The notes under the pieces: model-generated | Told to the model about the DNA's origin: nothing | Seen by the model: only the letters and a program-made list of their open reading frames with translations | Databases searched by the model: none | Assembly (NCBI RefSeq): GCF_013416775.1 | Contig: NZ_SZVI01000013.1 | Location: forward strand, 930,001-994,000 | Length of the DNA: 64,000 bases | Origin: Rhodoferax sp. BLA1 | Lineage (GTDB): Bacteria; Pseudomonadota; Gammaproteobacteria; Burkholderiales; Burkholderiaceae_C | Direction of reading: 5' to 3' | Shown here: piece after piece, positions 1 through 9,179 of the stretch | Numbering within the stretch: position 1 is the stretch's first letter | Layout: every line of letters begins with the position of its first letter | Made by a program: the position numbers and the translations under genes

Positions 1-2
1 CC

Positions 3-311
3 TCGGCGCCAGCGCCCGACGCTGCACCCATGGCAGAACCGGCACCGGCCGCAGCACCAGCAGCGCCCGCTACCTCGGCCAAGATGCCCCTGGTGGATGC
101 CAAAGACCCACAAGCCCTGGCCCTGGGTTATGTCAGTGATGCGGCCCAGGCCGACAAGGCCAAGTACAAAAACTTTGTGGCGGGTAGCCACTGCGCCAAC
201 TGCGCCTTGTTCCAGGGCCAGGCCAGTGACACCGAGGGCGGCTGTCCGCTGTTCCCCGGCAAACATGTGGCCGCCAAAGGCTGGTGCAGCGCCTGGGCCA
301 AGAAGGCTTAG
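3..311 (+). CDS. High-potential iron-sulfur protein (HiPIP), 3' part
   Basis: Small periplasmic [4Fe-4S] electron carrier, in this family usually shuttling electrons from the cytochrome bc1 complex to a reaction centre or terminal oxidase. The C-terminal domain has four cysteines in a C-X2-C-X13-C-X13-C arrangement (GSHCANC, GGCPLF, GWCSAW), the spacing expected for HiPIP. Upstream is an Ala/Pro-rich stretch that stays open to the window edge, so the real start and the expected Tat signal lie outside the window; the ATG at 30 is probably internal. The gene is followed 15 bases later by a palindromic repeat. It faces the DUF1700 gene tail to tail. Family call confident, partner unknown. Confidence 0.88.
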   Translation, partial: SAPAPDAAPMAEPAPAAAPAAPATSAKMPLVDAKDPQALALGYVSDAAQADKAKYKNFVAGSHCANCALFQGQASDTEGGCPLFPGKHVAAKGWCSAWAKKA

Positions 312-326
312 TTTGATGAGAAATCA

Positions 327-373
327 GGCTCTAGCCCTTATGAATCAAGGGCTAGCAGCTACTTTTTAAGCAG
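327..373 (+). repeat. Dispersed palindromic repeat, intergenic copy 1
   Basis: CTAGCCCTT (331-339) pairs with AAGGGCTAG (347-355), a 9-bp perfect stem with a 7-base loop, followed by GCAGCTACTTTTTAA. The same pattern recurs at about eight other places in the window. It sits just after the HiPIP stop codon and may also work as a weak terminator. Confidence 0.8.
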
Positions 374-378
374 CAAAT

Positions 379-400
379 CAGCGTCTGAACAAAGACGCTG
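379..400. other. Hairpin in the convergent HiPIP / DUF1700 gap
   Basis: CAGCGTCT (379-386) and AGACGCTG (393-400) form an 8-bp stem with a 6-base loop. It lies between convergent genes, where a terminator is expected, but there is no clear T-run on either side, so a terminator role is only possible. Confidence 0.35.
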
Positions 401-450
401 GTGGTTGCAGGCGGGTGCCTGCTGAAGCACCCTCACCTGCTGCAGCGGCC

Positions 451-1281
451 TCAGGCCGCCAGGCTCTGGATGTGCTGCAGCTGCTGACCCAGGTGGCTGC
501 GCAGCCAGCGCAGCGACTTGCCAAACCAGCTGCGGCACAACCACAGCAGCAGACCACCTAGGGTCAACAACACCAACCCCACCACCGCATGTGTCCCAGG
601 GCCCGAATGACCCAGGTGGGACAACTCGACTTGCTGGTCACCGTCGCGGATGTCGAGCTTTTTGATCGAGCCATCGGCGCCTTTCTCCAGGCTGAAGGTT
701 TTGTTGCCCTCGCTGGCCTGGATCGTCACCCCGCCGTCGGCGCCATGTTCCACACGCACATGTTCATCGGCACCGGCGCCCTGGATGCGAATGCCGGGTA
801 TGTGGCGGTTGACACTGGCGTCGATCACCACCGGGCCGATGCCGCTGGTGTTGAGGACAAACTGGTTGGCAGGCGGCCAGCCAAACAGGCCCTGGCTGGT
901 GGCCACCACCAACAACACCAGACCCGCCAGCGCCAGGCTGCCACCAAGGACAGACAACACCGTCAACACCGCCAAATAGAAGAGAAAGGGCACAGCCAGC
1001 GCCAGGTTCATGAAGCCCAGCGCGGCGGTGGCGGCGCACAAGGCCCACAGGTTTTTGGGGGAGCGGCGCGACTCCCAGGCACCCAGGCGGCGCTGCGCAA
1101 TCAGCTCACGCGCCAGCTTGACCGGGTCACCGAGTTTGGTCGCCACATCGGTCTCACTCTGGCCGTCGGCCAGGGCATCGGCAAAGTAGCTGGCGTAGTC
1201 TTGCAGGATCTCGTCGCGCTCGGCGGCGCTGAGGGTTGAGAGCGCCTCGGACAAGGCTTGAAGGAAGGTTTCGCGGTTCAT
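451..1281 (-). CDS. DUF1700 / HAAS-domain membrane protein
   Basis: The 276-residue protein starts with a helical HAAS-type domain (about residues 1-75: MNRETFLQALSEAL, then ADGQSETDVATKLGDP), followed by two closely spaced hydrophobic segments (about 85-140), a polar region with beta-type sequence, and a last membrane helix near residue 250. DUF1700 genes usually follow a PadR-type repressor, as here: the ATG at 1281 overlaps the padR stop by four bases (ATGA), so translation is probably coupled. A longer reading frame exists upstream but lies inside padR. The biochemical role of the family is not well defined; it is thought to act at the membrane, perhaps in envelope stress. Family call good, function unknown. 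Confidence 0.75.
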   Translation of the reverse strand: MNRETFLQALSEALSTLSAAERDEILQDYASYFADALADGQSETDVATKLGDPVKLARELIAQRRLGAWESRRSPKNLWALCAATAALGFMNLALAVPFLFYLAVLTVLSVLGGSLALAGLVLLVVATSQGLFGWPPANQFVLNTSGIGPVVIDASVNRHIPGIRIQGAGADEHVRVEHGADGGVTIQASEGNKTFSLEKGADGSIKKLDIRDGDQQVELSHLGHSGPGTHAVVGLVLLTLGGLLLWLCRSWFGKSLRWLRSHLGQQLQHIQSLAA

Positions 1282-1631
1282 AGAGCACCTTTCTGGGTGG
1301 GGTTGGTGGGGCGCGGCTGTAACACGCTGTTGATTTCGGCAACAAACTCTTGCCATTCCTGGCTCATCATGGCCAAGGCTTCGACGCCACTGGCGCTGAG
1401 CCGGTAGTACTTGCGGGCCGGGCCAGTTGCTGACTCCTGCAGGTAGGTTTGCACCCAGCCTTCGTCCTGCAGTCGGCGCATCAGGGGGTACACCGTACCT
1501 TCGCTGATGGCCATGTGGGCGCTGAGCTGCTGCACCAGCTCATAGGTGTAGCTGTCAGCCCGTTGGAGGATGGCCAGCACACACATCTCGATCGCGCCTT
1601 TGCGTAGCTGGGTTTTTAATGCCAAGTTCAT
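1278..1631 (-). CDS. PadR-family transcriptional regulator
   Basis: This 117-residue protein is a compact PadR repressor: a winged helix (KGAIEMCVLAILQR, SYTYELVQQL, EGTVYPLMRRLQDEGW) and a short C-terminal dimerisation helix (about 80-110). The ATG at 1631 opens the conserved N-terminus. The downstream DUF1700 gene overlaps by four bases. About 30-90 bases upstream of the start are two near-identical 20-bp repeats that are good operator candidates, so the pair is probably autoregulated and released by a signal that cannot be deduced here. Confidence 0.9.
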   Translation of the reverse strand: MNLALKTQLRKGAIEMCVLAILQRADSYTYELVQQLSAHMAISEGTVYPLMRRLQDEGWVQTYLQESATGPARKYYRLSASGVEALAMMSQEWQEFVAEINSVLQPRPTNPTQKGAL

Positions 1632-1662
1632 GGTCTGGATGGGAGTAACAAGGTGTTTTATG

Positions 1663-1720
1663 TACTATGCAATGCAAGGTAGCTGAATCATAAACACATC
1701 TACTGTGCATTACAAGGTAG
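1663..1720 (-). promoter_or_regulatory. Tandem repeats, candidate PadR operator
   Basis: TACTATGCAATGCAAGGTAG (1663-1682) and TACTGTGCATTACAAGGTAG (1701-1720) match at 17 of 20 positions and start 38 bases apart, directly in front of padR. The ATGCA-type core resembles sites seen in front of PadR/DUF1700 pairs. Binding is inferred, not shown. Confidence 0.6.
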
Positions 1721-1748
1721 TCGCAGAATTTTTTCCCACCATGAAAAA

Positions 1749-1772
1749 GGGAGGCCCAAGCCTCCCTTTTTT
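1749..1772. terminator. Rho-independent terminator, bidirectional
   Basis: GGGAGGC (1749-1755), loop CCAA, GCCTCCC (1760-1766), then six T; on the other strand the stem is followed by a T-run from the A tract at 1744-1748. It lies 35 bases beyond the hydrolase stop codon and most likely ends that minus-strand transcript. Confidence 0.85.
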
Positions 1773-1806
1773 GTTGAGGCGCCAGCGCCCCGGGTCTGTG
1801 AACAGC

Positions 1807-2718
1807 TCAGGCCACGCCGTGTGCCTTGAACCAGGCCAGCGCCCGCGCAAAACCGTCGGCCGCCTCGTCCTTGCGGTAGCTGGGACGGTAGTCGGCGTGG
1901 AAGGCGTGTGGTGCGTCTTTGTAGACCACAAACTCGCTGGCTTTGGCGGCGGCGTTGCCACGGGCGCCCGCCTCGGCCAGCGCGTCTTTCATCTGGTTGA
2001 TGGTGGTGAGCGGTATGCCACCGTCCTGCCGGCCATACAAACCCAGCACCGGGGCTTTTAAATCCGCCGCCAGGTCCAGCGGGTGTTTGGGCGTGAGGTC
2101 TGATGCGGCGCCGACCAGGCGGCCATACCAGGCCACACCGGCTTTGACGTTTTTGCTGTGTTCTGCGTACAACCAGGTCATGCGCCCGCCCCAGCAAAAG
2201 CCGGTGATGCCCACTTTTTTGGTGTTGCCACCGTTGGCACCGGCCCAGGCCACGGCACCGTCCAGGTCAGCAAACACCTGGGCGTCAGGCACTTTGGAGA
2301 CCACCTCGGCCATCAGTTTAGGCATCTGGGTGTAACTGCTGGCATCACCCTGGCGGGCGAACAGATCAGGCGCAATCGCCAGGTAACCGGCCTTGGCAAA
2401 ACGGCGGCAGGTGTCGGCAATGTACTCGTGCACCCCAAAAATTTCATGCACCACCAGCACCACCGGCAGATTGGTTTTGCCCTCAGGAGCCGCGTAATAA
2501 AACGGCACCGTGAAACCCTCCACGTCGTAGACACTTTCGCCGGTGCGCAGGCCCTCAGCCGGAGTCTTGATCGCGGTCTGCGCCATGATCGGCATGGCCG
2601 CGGCGGCGTAGCCCACACCCAGCGCGACTTTGAGCGCGGTGCGGCGGCTGGCGCCGGCATCCGTCGTCTGGCCTGGCAGCAGGGAAGAAAAGTCCTGGGT
2701 CTGATCCTGGTTGAGCAC
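1807..2718 (-). CDS. Dienelactone hydrolase family protein, exported
   Basis: An alpha/beta hydrolase of the dienelactone hydrolase family (303 residues from the start chosen). The catalytic triad is visible: Cys in GFCWGG, Asp in GRQDGG and His in APHAFHAD. The N-terminus has a twin-arginine-like stretch, SRRTALKVALGVG, followed by AMPIMAQ, pointing to Tat export. I prefer the GTG at 2718 because AAGGAG sits six bases before it; an ATG at 2763 would add 15 residues with no clear ribosome site. Such enzymes hydrolyse lactones or small esters; the substrate is unknown because the gene stands alone between a terminator and the divergent dehydrogenase operon. Confidence 0.85.
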   Translation of the reverse strand: MLNQDQTQDFSSLLPGQTTDAGASRRTALKVALGVGYAAAAMPIMAQTAIKTPAEGLRTGESVYDVEGFTVPFYYAAPEGKTNLPVVLVVHEIFGVHEYIADTCRRFAKAGYLAIAPDLFARQGDASSYTQMPKLMAEVVSKVPDAQVFADLDGAVAWAGANGGNTKKVGITGFCWGGRMTWLYAEHSKNVKAGVAWYGRLVGAASDLTPKHPLDLAADLKAPVLGLYGRQDGGIPLTTINQMKDALAEAGARGNAAAKASEFVVYKDAPHAFHADYRPSYRKDEAADGFARALAWFKAHGVA

Positions 2719-2897
2719 GGTGGTCTCCTTGTAAAAAAATGGCAGCTTAGCGGCAGTGGTCAACCCACCGGTGTGTGGGGTAATTTCTGGCGAAATCCGC
2801 TATGCTTGCCACGCCAGCCAGACCGACGGTGACCCCGCGCTACTGGCTGCATGGTCCGGCAAAACATGGGCTACCCGCCTGCTGCTGCGCCGGTTGA

Positions 2898-5272
<2,375 letters not shown>

Positions 5273-5275
5273 GCC

Positions 5276-6574
5276 ATGACGATTCAAAACATCAAGATGC
5301 CCGACATCGGCGAAGGCATTGCCGAGGTGGAACTGGTGGCCTGGCGCGTGGCCGTGGGTGACCAAGTGACCGAGGACCAGATCCTGGCCGACGTGATGAC
5401 CGACAAAGCCACGGTGGAGATCCCCTCGCATGTGCATGGCACCGTCATCTCGCTTGACGCCGAGGTGGGTCAGGTGGTGGCGGTGGGCACGCCCATTATT
5501 CATATCAAATCGGCTGCAACCCAGGTAGATCAAGGGCAGGTAGCTATGCCTATTGAAGCAAGCAGCGCCACAAAGAATCCGACCACCGCCGATCCCTCGC
5601 CCCAACCCTCTCCCACAGGGAGAGGGAGTAACACCCAGCCAGAGTCGCCCCCTCTCCCTCAGGGAGAGGGCCGGGCTGAGGGCAACCCCACCGCCTCCCG
5701 CCCGCTGGCCGCACCGGCCGTGCGGCGCCGGGCGGTTGAGCTGGGGCTGGACCTGGCGCAGATCAAGCCCAGCCACGACGCCGGGCGCATCACCCATGCG
5801 GACCTGGAGCAACCGGCCACATGCTCCAACAAAAGTAGTGATCCACCCAGACAGAATAAGGGCTACACGCCTCTAGAGGCCATCAAAACCATCCCCGTCA
5901 TTGGCCTGCGACGCAAAATCGCACAAAAGATGCAAGAGGCCAAACGCCGCATTCCGCACTTCACCTATGTCGAAGAAATCGACGTGACCGAGCTGGAGCA
6001 CCTGCGCGCACAACTCAACCAGCAACACGCCGCCACCCGTGGCCACCTGACGCTGCTGCCCTTGCTGGTGCGTGCCCTGGTGCTGGCTGTGCGTGAGTTT
6101 CCCGAGGTGAATGCAAGGTATGACGATGACGCTGGGATCCTCACCCAATACGCAGCCCTGCATCTGGGGCTGGCGACGCAAAGTGATGGCGGCTTGATGG
6201 TGCCGGTGATTCAGCATGCCGAGGCGCTGGACCTGTGGGCTTGTGCCGCCGAGATCAGCCGTCTGGCGCAAGCGGCCCGCAGTGGCAAAGCCACACGTGA
6301 GGAGTTAACCGGCTCGACCCTGACGCTCACCAGTCTGGGCGCACTGGGCGGCATTGTCAGCACACCGATCATCAACCACCCCGAGGTGGCGATTGTGGGC
6401 ACCAACCGCATCGTTGAGCGGCCGATGATTCTGGGCGGCGCGGTGGTGGCGCGCAAGATGATGAATCTGTCGAGCTCATTCGACCACCGGGTGGTGGACG
6501 GCATGAATGCCGCCCGCTTTATCCAGCGGGTGCGCAGCTTTCTGGAGTGCCCGGCGACGCTGTTTGTCGATTGA
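5276..6574 (+). CDS. bkdB: Branched-chain 2-oxoacid dehydrogenase E2 (dihydrolipoyl acyltransferase)
   Basis: Core of the complex, 432 residues. Domains in order: one lipoyl domain (about 1-80, lipoyl lysine K44 in MTDKATVEI), a linker, an E3/E1-binding domain (about 142-180, APAVRRRAVELGLD and HDAGRITHADLE), a second linker, and the catalytic domain (about 205-432) with HRVVDG, catalytic H404 and D408. Both linkers look as if built from repeat DNA: residues about 106-136 are an in-frame REP/BIME-like double palindrome, and copies of the CTAGCCC repeat lie at 5517-5558 and 5841-5880. No dihydrolipoyl dehydrogenase follows; the next gene is on the other strand, so E3 must be encoded elsewhere. 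Confidence 0.9.
   Translation: MTIQNIKMPDIGEGIAEVELVAWRVAVGDQVTEDQILADVMTDKATVEIPSHVHGTVISLDAEVGQVVAVGTPIIHIKSAATQVDQGQVAMPIEASSATKNPTTADPSPQPSPTGRGSNTQPESPPLPQGEGRAEGNPTASRPLAAPAVRRRAVELGLDLAQIKPSHDAGRITHADLEQPATCSNKSSDPPRQNKGYTPLEAIKTIPVIGLRRKIAQKMQEAKRRIPHFTYVEEIDVTELEHLRAQLNQQHAATRGHLTLLPLLVRALVLAVREFPEVNARYDDDAGILTQYAALHLGLATQSDGGLMVPVIQHAEALDLWACAAEISRLAQAARSGKATREELTGSTLTLTSLGALGGIVSTPIINHPEVAIVGTNRIVERPMILGGAVVARKMMNLSSSFDHRVVDGMNAARFIQRVRSFLECPATLFVD
5517..5558 (+). repeat. Degenerate palindromic repeat inside E2 linker 1
   Basis: AGATCAAGGGCAGGTAGCTA (5526-5545) resembles the right half of the dispersed repeat (compare ATCAAGGGCTAGCAGCTA at 344-361). It is read in frame, just after the lipoyl domain. 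Confidence 0.5.
5593..5682 (+). repeat. REP/BIME-like double palindrome inside E2 linker 1
   Basis: Two perfect palindromes, CCCTCTCCC-ACA-GGGAGAGGG (5606-5626) and CCCTCTCCC-TCA-GGGAGAGGG (5650-5670), are flanked outside by CCCTCGCCCCAA and CCGGGCTGAGGG, which are roughly inverted copies of each other. The 90 bases equal 30 codons and read through as a Pro/Gly/Ser-rich linker. Similar sequences are widespread intergenic repeats in proteobacteria. Confidence 0.85.
5841..5880 (-). repeat. Degenerate palindromic repeat inside E2 linker 2
   Basis: On the minus strand TAGCCCTTATTCTG (5866-5853) followed by GGGT matches the arm and loop of the uvrD copy, and CTCTAGAGGC lies next to it at 5871-5880. 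It falls between the subunit-binding and catalytic domains of E2. Confidence 0.45.
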
Positions 6575-6595
6575 CAACAGGCCAGGGGCGCTGGG

Positions 6596-8341
6596 TCAGA
6601 AACTTTCCCAGTCGCCTTCGCCACCGCTGCTGCTGGCTGCCTTGGGGGCTGGGGGTTTGGCGGGTACCGGCGCCCTGGCTGCTGCCCCCTTGGAGACACC
6701 CGCCTGGCGGCGCTCCGGCCTTTTGAAGGGCGTCGGGCTGGGGCTGCTGGCGCGCACCTGCGCGGGTGCCGACAACACACCGTGGTCTTCGGCGCCCAAT
6801 TTGAACACCGCCACCACCTGCACCAAGTCTTGTGCTTGTGACTTGAGGCTGGACGCGGCGGCGGCCATTTCTTCCACCAGTGCCGCGTTTTGCTGGGTGG
6901 CCTGGTCCATCTGTGTGACGGCCTCACCGACTTGGCTGACACCCTGGCTTTGTTCGTTGCTGGCGGCGCTGATCTCACCCATGATGTCAGTCACGCGTTT
7001 GATGGAGTTGACCACCTCGGTCATCGTGGTGCCCGCTTGATCGACCAGGGCAGTGCCTTGTTCAACCCGCTCGACGCTGTTGTTGATCAAGGTTTTGATC
7101 TCCTTGGCGGCTTCGGCTGAACGGCCTGCCAGGCTACGCACTTCACTGGCCACCACCGCAAAACCACGGCCTTGTTCACCAGCGCGGGCGGCTTCGACAG
7201 CAGCGTTCAAAGCGAGGATATTGGTCTGGAAGGCGATACCGTCAATCACCGAGATGATGTCGCTGATCTTTCTTGAGGCTTCGTTGATGCCTTTCATGGT
7301 GTCAACCACCTGGGCAACCACCTCACCGCCTTGCACCGCGACTGTCGAGGCACTCAGGGCCAACTGGTTGGCCTGGCGCGCGTTGTCTGCGTTTTGTTTG
7401 ACGGTGGAGGACAGTTCTTCCATAGACGCTGCTGTTTCTTCCAAAGCACTGGCTTGGGACTCGGTGCGGCTGGAGAGATCGTGGTTGCCCTGGGCGATCT
7501 CGGAGCTGGCGGTAGCCACCGATTCGGAGCCCTGGCGCACATTGGTGACGACCTTCACCAGGCTGGCCTGCATGTCGCGCAAACTGCCCAGCAGCTGCCC
7601 CAGCTCATCACGGCGCTGGCTGTCGATGCGGGTGCTGAGATCACCCCCGGCCACCTGGCGTGCGATGGTGTTGGCCTGCAACAAAGGCCGCGTGATGCTG
7701 CCCGACAGCAACCAGACCACGATGACGCTGAGCAACACACTGATCAGTTCCAGCGCCACCATCAGGTTGCGGCTGGCAATGTAATTGTCTTGGATGGCTT
7801 GGCCCAGCGCATCAATCTCCTGGCGCTGCAAAGCCAGCATTTCCTCGATCTTGGCCTGGTAACCTTTGCCGGCCGGGACGAAGGTGTCATTCAGCACCTG
7901 CTTGGATTCTTCCGTTTTCCCTTCCTTCTTCAAGCTGAGAATGGCGTCGCGTGCGTCAACATAAACTTGGCGCTGCGCGCGAATGGCGGCGTAAAGCGCT
8001 TTTTCCTTGTCCGTGTCCATCAGCTCATCCAAGGCTTTCTGGAGCACCCCAGAACTCTTGGAGGACTGGGCCTGGTCTTCGGCGAAAAACTCCGCCATGC
8101 TTGGTTCACTGCTGTAGGCAATGGCCGAGGTTCGGCGAATACCGGTGTGGATGTTGCGGTACCAATCACTCACGATGCGTTCGGTTTTGATCGGGTTGGC
8201 CAGCATTTGCTGGGTGGCCTCAGCCACCGCATTGAGCCGCGACAAACTGACCAGGATGATGACCACCGACAGCGCCAACACCAGCGCAAAAGCCGCTGCC
8301 AGGCGTTTTCCAACTGGCATGTTGTTCAAAAAGGCACCCAT
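6596..8341 (-). CDS. Methyl-accepting chemotaxis protein
   Basis: 581-residue transmembrane chemoreceptor. N-terminal helix (about 12-33), a periplasmic four-helix-bundle type sensor (about 34-188, with the usual conserved Arg in [11 protein letters not shown]), second helix (about 192-212), HAMP (about 213-266), and a long signalling bundle whose tip reads [20 protein letters not shown]. The C-terminal tail is a Pro/Ala-rich flexible tether ending in GDWESF, close to the NWETF-type pentapeptide that docks CheR and CheB. Start: ATG at 8341 with AGGAG six bases upstream. No other che gene is nearby. The ligand cannot be told from sequence. Confidence 0.93.
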   Translation of the reverse strand: MGAFLNNMPVGKRLAAAFALVLALSVVIILVSLSRLNAVAEATQQMLANPIKTERIVSDWYRNIHTGIRRTSAIAYSSEPSMAEFFAEDQAQSSKSSGVLQKALDELMDTDKEKALYAAIRAQRQVYVDARDAILSLKKEGKTEESKQVLNDTFVPAGKGYQAKIEEMLALQRQEIDALGQAIQDNYIASRNLMVALELISVLLSVIVVWLLSGSITRPLLQANTIARQVAGGDLSTRIDSQRRDELGQLLGSLRDMQASLVKVVTNVRQGSESVATASSEIAQGNHDLSSRTESQASALEETAASMEELSSTVKQNADNARQANQLALSASTVAVQGGEVVAQVVDTMKGINEASRKISDIISVIDGIAFQTNILALNAAVEAARAGEQGRGFAVVASEVRSLAGRSAEAAKEIKTLINNSVERVEQGTALVDQAGTTMTEVVNSIKRVTDIMGEISAASNEQSQGVSQVGEAVTQMDQATQQNAALVEEMAAAASSLKSQAQDLVQVVAVFKLGAEDHGVLSAPAQVRASSPSPTPFKRPERRQAGVSKGAAARAPVPAKPPAPKAASSSGGEGDWESF

Positions 8342-8481
8342 GTTGTCTCCTGTTGTGAAACCAGTCGCAGAAGGTGATCAAGCGCCCAAGTCTGGCCCAG
8401 CCACTGCATTTCGTCTGGTGATTGTGCGCTGGCGACCACACACAGGTAAAGCCTGGGCGTTGCCAGGCTGAGACAAGCCGC

Positions 8482-9153
8482 TTATTTGTAGCTGCAGAAA
8501 AAGGCCGGCAGATGGCGCACACCGGGCTGCTGGCCCAGCGCATCACGCAAGGCGACTTCGGCTTTTAAGGTGCACAAGGCGCGCACCGCCTCTTCGGCAC
8601 ACAGAGATTGCGCATGGCCGTAAGCCAGCGGCAGAAACTGCGACTGGATGTCGGCCAGCGCCAATTGCCGATCGGGCAACTCGTGGGCGCTGATCACTTG
8701 GTGCGACATCGTTGTGATCTTGGGGTCACCCACCGGGCTCGGGGGTTTGAGGGTCACACTGACCCCGTTGGATGCAGGCGCCACCACAAGACCATTGGGA
8801 CCGGTGTCCAAACCCAGAGAAAACTCTACCGCGTATTTAACAATGACGGTGGCCTCAGACTTCAGGTTGTGTTTGGACTTGGACAAGGCCGCCACATGGC
8901 TGTACTCACGCAGCACACGCACAGGCGAGGCCTTGAGACGGTCTGCGGCGCTCTGGCGTGCGGCCTCCAGATGCTCTGCATACTGGGTATAACCCGCCAG
9001 CTTCTTTTTGTTGTTCTCGGCGTCGGTCTTGACCTTCAGCAGCTCATCACCAAGCACCTTGCTTTCACCAAAATGGCTCACCTTCATGGCCACGTACACC
9101 AGCAAGGTGCTCAGAATCCCCGCTGCAAGCACAAAAATTGTTATCGGTTCCAT
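8482..9153 (-). CDS. Membrane-anchored protein of unknown function
   Basis: 223 residues: one N-terminal membrane helix (ITIFVLAAGILSTLLVYVAM), then a charged, probably coiled-coil stretch (about 28-75), then a mixed alpha/beta domain with VKYAVEFSLGLDTGPNGLVV and VTLKPPSPVGDPKI. The second part resembles DUF4230-type proteins, but I cannot confirm this by eye. The gene lies between polA and the chemoreceptor on the same strand (26 bases from polA) and may be transcribed with polA or alone. Function not recognised. Confidence 0.6.
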   Translation of the reverse strand: MEPITIFVLAAGILSTLLVYVAMKVSHFGESKVLGDELLKVKTDAENNKKKLAGYTQYAEHLEAARQSAADRLKASPVRVLREYSHVAALSKSKHNLKSEATVIVKYAVEFSLGLDTGPNGLVVAPASNGVSVTLKPPSPVGDPKITTMSHQVISAHELPDRQLALADIQSQFLPLAYGHAQSLCAEEAVRALCTLKAEVALRDALGQQPGVRHLPAFFCSYK

Positions 9154-9179
9154 GAGGTCAGATTCCTAGCTTCACCACG

